In this document: one piece after another, positions 7,447 to 7,964 of the stretch
How the letters are laid out: each line of letters starts with the position of its first letter
How positions within the stretch are numbered: the first letter of the stretch is position 1
Origin: Candidatus Alkanophagales archaeon
Lineage (GTDB): Archaea; Halobacteriota; Syntropharchaeia; Alkanophagales; B39-G2
DNA: 7,964 nt
Assembly: GCA_003661185.1 (NCBI GenBank)
Contig: QMVQ01000065.1
Coordinates: 1 to 7,964, forward strand
Direction of reading: 5' to 3'
The notes under the pieces: model-generated
What the model saw: the letters and a program-made list of their open reading frames with translations, nothing else
Told to the model about the DNA's origin: nothing
Database searches by the model: none
Program-made: the position numbers and the translations under genes

Positions 7447-7964
7447 GCGTAGCGAACTTAACGGAGCTCGAAAAGAACATAATAAAGGAGCTTTCAGAGA
7501 AGTTTGAGATCAAGGAGTTCGACGTTGAGGCTTTCGGAAACTTGTTTAAAAGCTTGAGCGAGGAGTTTGGTGTCGAAACTCTGGACGAGAAGGAACTTAA
7601 GAAGATTCTGATGACGCTGAAGGCTAAGGAGGGTGAGCTCACTGAGGAAGAAAAGGAGTGGGAAATCAGTGCGCTTCCAGTGCCTGAGAGCATCAAAGAG
7701 GAGCTTCTGAGAAGATTACGGGGCATAAAGCTGGATAGGCAGCTCTTTGCTAAGATTTTGAATGCCGTTGTGGAAAAATACGAGATGGCAAAAGTAGAAC
7801 CATGCGAAGCCGTGGGCATAGTCGCCGCGCAGTCCATAGGCGAGCCCGGCACGCAAATGTCCCTGCCCTACGGCGAGCGGATTATAGTAAAGGAGGGTGA
7901 GGAAATAAAACCCGTAGAGATAGGAGCGCTTGTAGATCGCTGCATTTCAAAATACGGCTGTTTA
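7443..7964 (+). CDS. rpoA2: DNA-directed RNA polymerase subunit A'' (Rpo1C), 5' part, intein-interrupted
   Basis: The gene begins at an ATG overlapping the rpoA1 stop by four bases (ATGA), with GGTGA at 7434-7438 as ribosome site, and runs open for 174 codons to the window end. A'' is the C-terminal third of the largest subunit and carries the trigger loop, which closes on the incoming nucleotide. Residues 1-118 are mostly charged and helical, somewhat longer than the short leader I expect in archaeal A''. EPCEAVGIVAAQSIGEPGTQ at 119-138, followed by M139, is the conserved entry to the trigger loop. From S140 the sequence is not RNA polymerase: instead of TMRTFH it reads SLPYGERIIV, an intein N-terminus. 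The rest of the intein and of A'' lies beyond the window. Tight overlap with rpoA1 suggests coupled synthesis of A' and A'' in equal amounts. Confidence 0.95.
   Translation, partial: MSVANLTELEKNIIKELSEKFEIKEFDVEAFGNLFKSLSEEFGVETLDEKELKKILMTLKAKEGELTEEEKEWEISALPVPESIKEELLRRLRGIKLDRQLFAKILNAVVEKYEMAKVEPCEAVGIVAAQSIGEPGTQMSLPYGERIIVKEGEEIKPVEIGALVDRCISKYGCL
7860..7964 (+). other. Intein N-terminal part inserted in the RpoA2 trigger loop
   Basis: Thirty-five in-frame residues follow GEPGTQM and start SLPYGERIIVKEGEEIKPVE. They fit an intein splicing block A: a Ser nucleophile at position 1, a small loop, the hydrophobic strand RIIV, a Gly-containing turn (KEGEEIKP) and VEIGALVD. The host sequence normally continues with Thr (QM|TMRTFH), which would supply the required Cys/Ser/Thr at +1. 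I recall inteins at this RpoA'' site in Methanocaldococcus and some haloarchaea, but could not check this. Blocks B, F and G and any homing endonuclease lie outside the window, so it could be a mini-intein or a full one. The junction is clear; splicing activity is inferred. Confidence 0.85.

Noticed and set aside
7797..7805. Cys in EPCEAVG of RpoA2 as an unusual active-site change
   Set aside because: Archaeal A'' proteins commonly have Cys where bacteria have Gly, as I recall, so it is not a clear oddity.
7220..7852. 210-residue minus-strand frame opposite the rpoA1 end and rpoA2
   Set aside because: Antisense shadow: very Ser/Leu/Phe-rich, opposite clearly conserved polymerase codons.
1..7964. 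CRISPR array or long direct repeats
   Set aside because: No regularly spaced repeats were seen anywhere in the window.

Overview
This window is archaeal. It carries most of an archaeal RNA polymerase large-subunit operon, rpoH-rpoB-rpoA1-rpoA2. The largest subunit is split into A' and A'' genes, the small archaeal/eukaryotic-type subunit H (Rpo5) is present, the leader has an archaeal TATA-type element, and the tRNA gene does not encode CCA. The second-largest subunit B is one unsplit gene. Shine-Dalgarno-like GGAGGT and GAGGTGA sequences precede the large genes. The mixed AGR/CGN and ATA/ATC codon use and the TnpB remnant would fit an uncultivated anaerobic archaeon, for example one related to the methane-oxidising or methanogenic lineages. 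Sequence reading alone cannot fix the lineage.

Layout. Positions 1-255 hold the 3' end of an IS200/IS605-type tnpB gene, with the last zinc-finger cysteines and the final RuvC aspartate, cut by the window start. On the opposite strand, 167-334 encodes a 55-residue zinc-ribbon protein that overlaps the odd tail of the tnpB reading frame. From 335 to about 1040 I see no confident gene. Several short frames conflict there, and the stretch may be degenerate. A TATA-like box (1041-1049) lies just upstream of a tRNA-Lys(UUU) gene (1074-1147). rpoH begins 2 nt after the tRNA. rpoB, rpoA1 and rpoA2 follow with gaps of 15 nt or less, or a 4-nt overlap. rpoA2 runs off the window end.

How they work together. 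RpoB and RpoA1/RpoA2 form the catalytic core of RNA polymerase, and RpoH sits on the downstream-DNA jaw. Tight spacing and overlapping start/stop codons imply one transcript with coupled translation, possibly initiated at the tRNA-Lys promoter so that tRNA 3' processing creates the 5' end of the polymerase mRNA.

The main discovery is in rpoA2. Right after GEPGTQM, in the trigger loop, the frame does not continue into the near-universal TMRTFH motif. It switches to a sequence starting SLPYGERIIV, typical of an intein N-terminus. An intein therefore interrupts the catalytic trigger loop, and the polymerase should be inactive until it splices. Nothing else in the window looks like a new multi-gene system.
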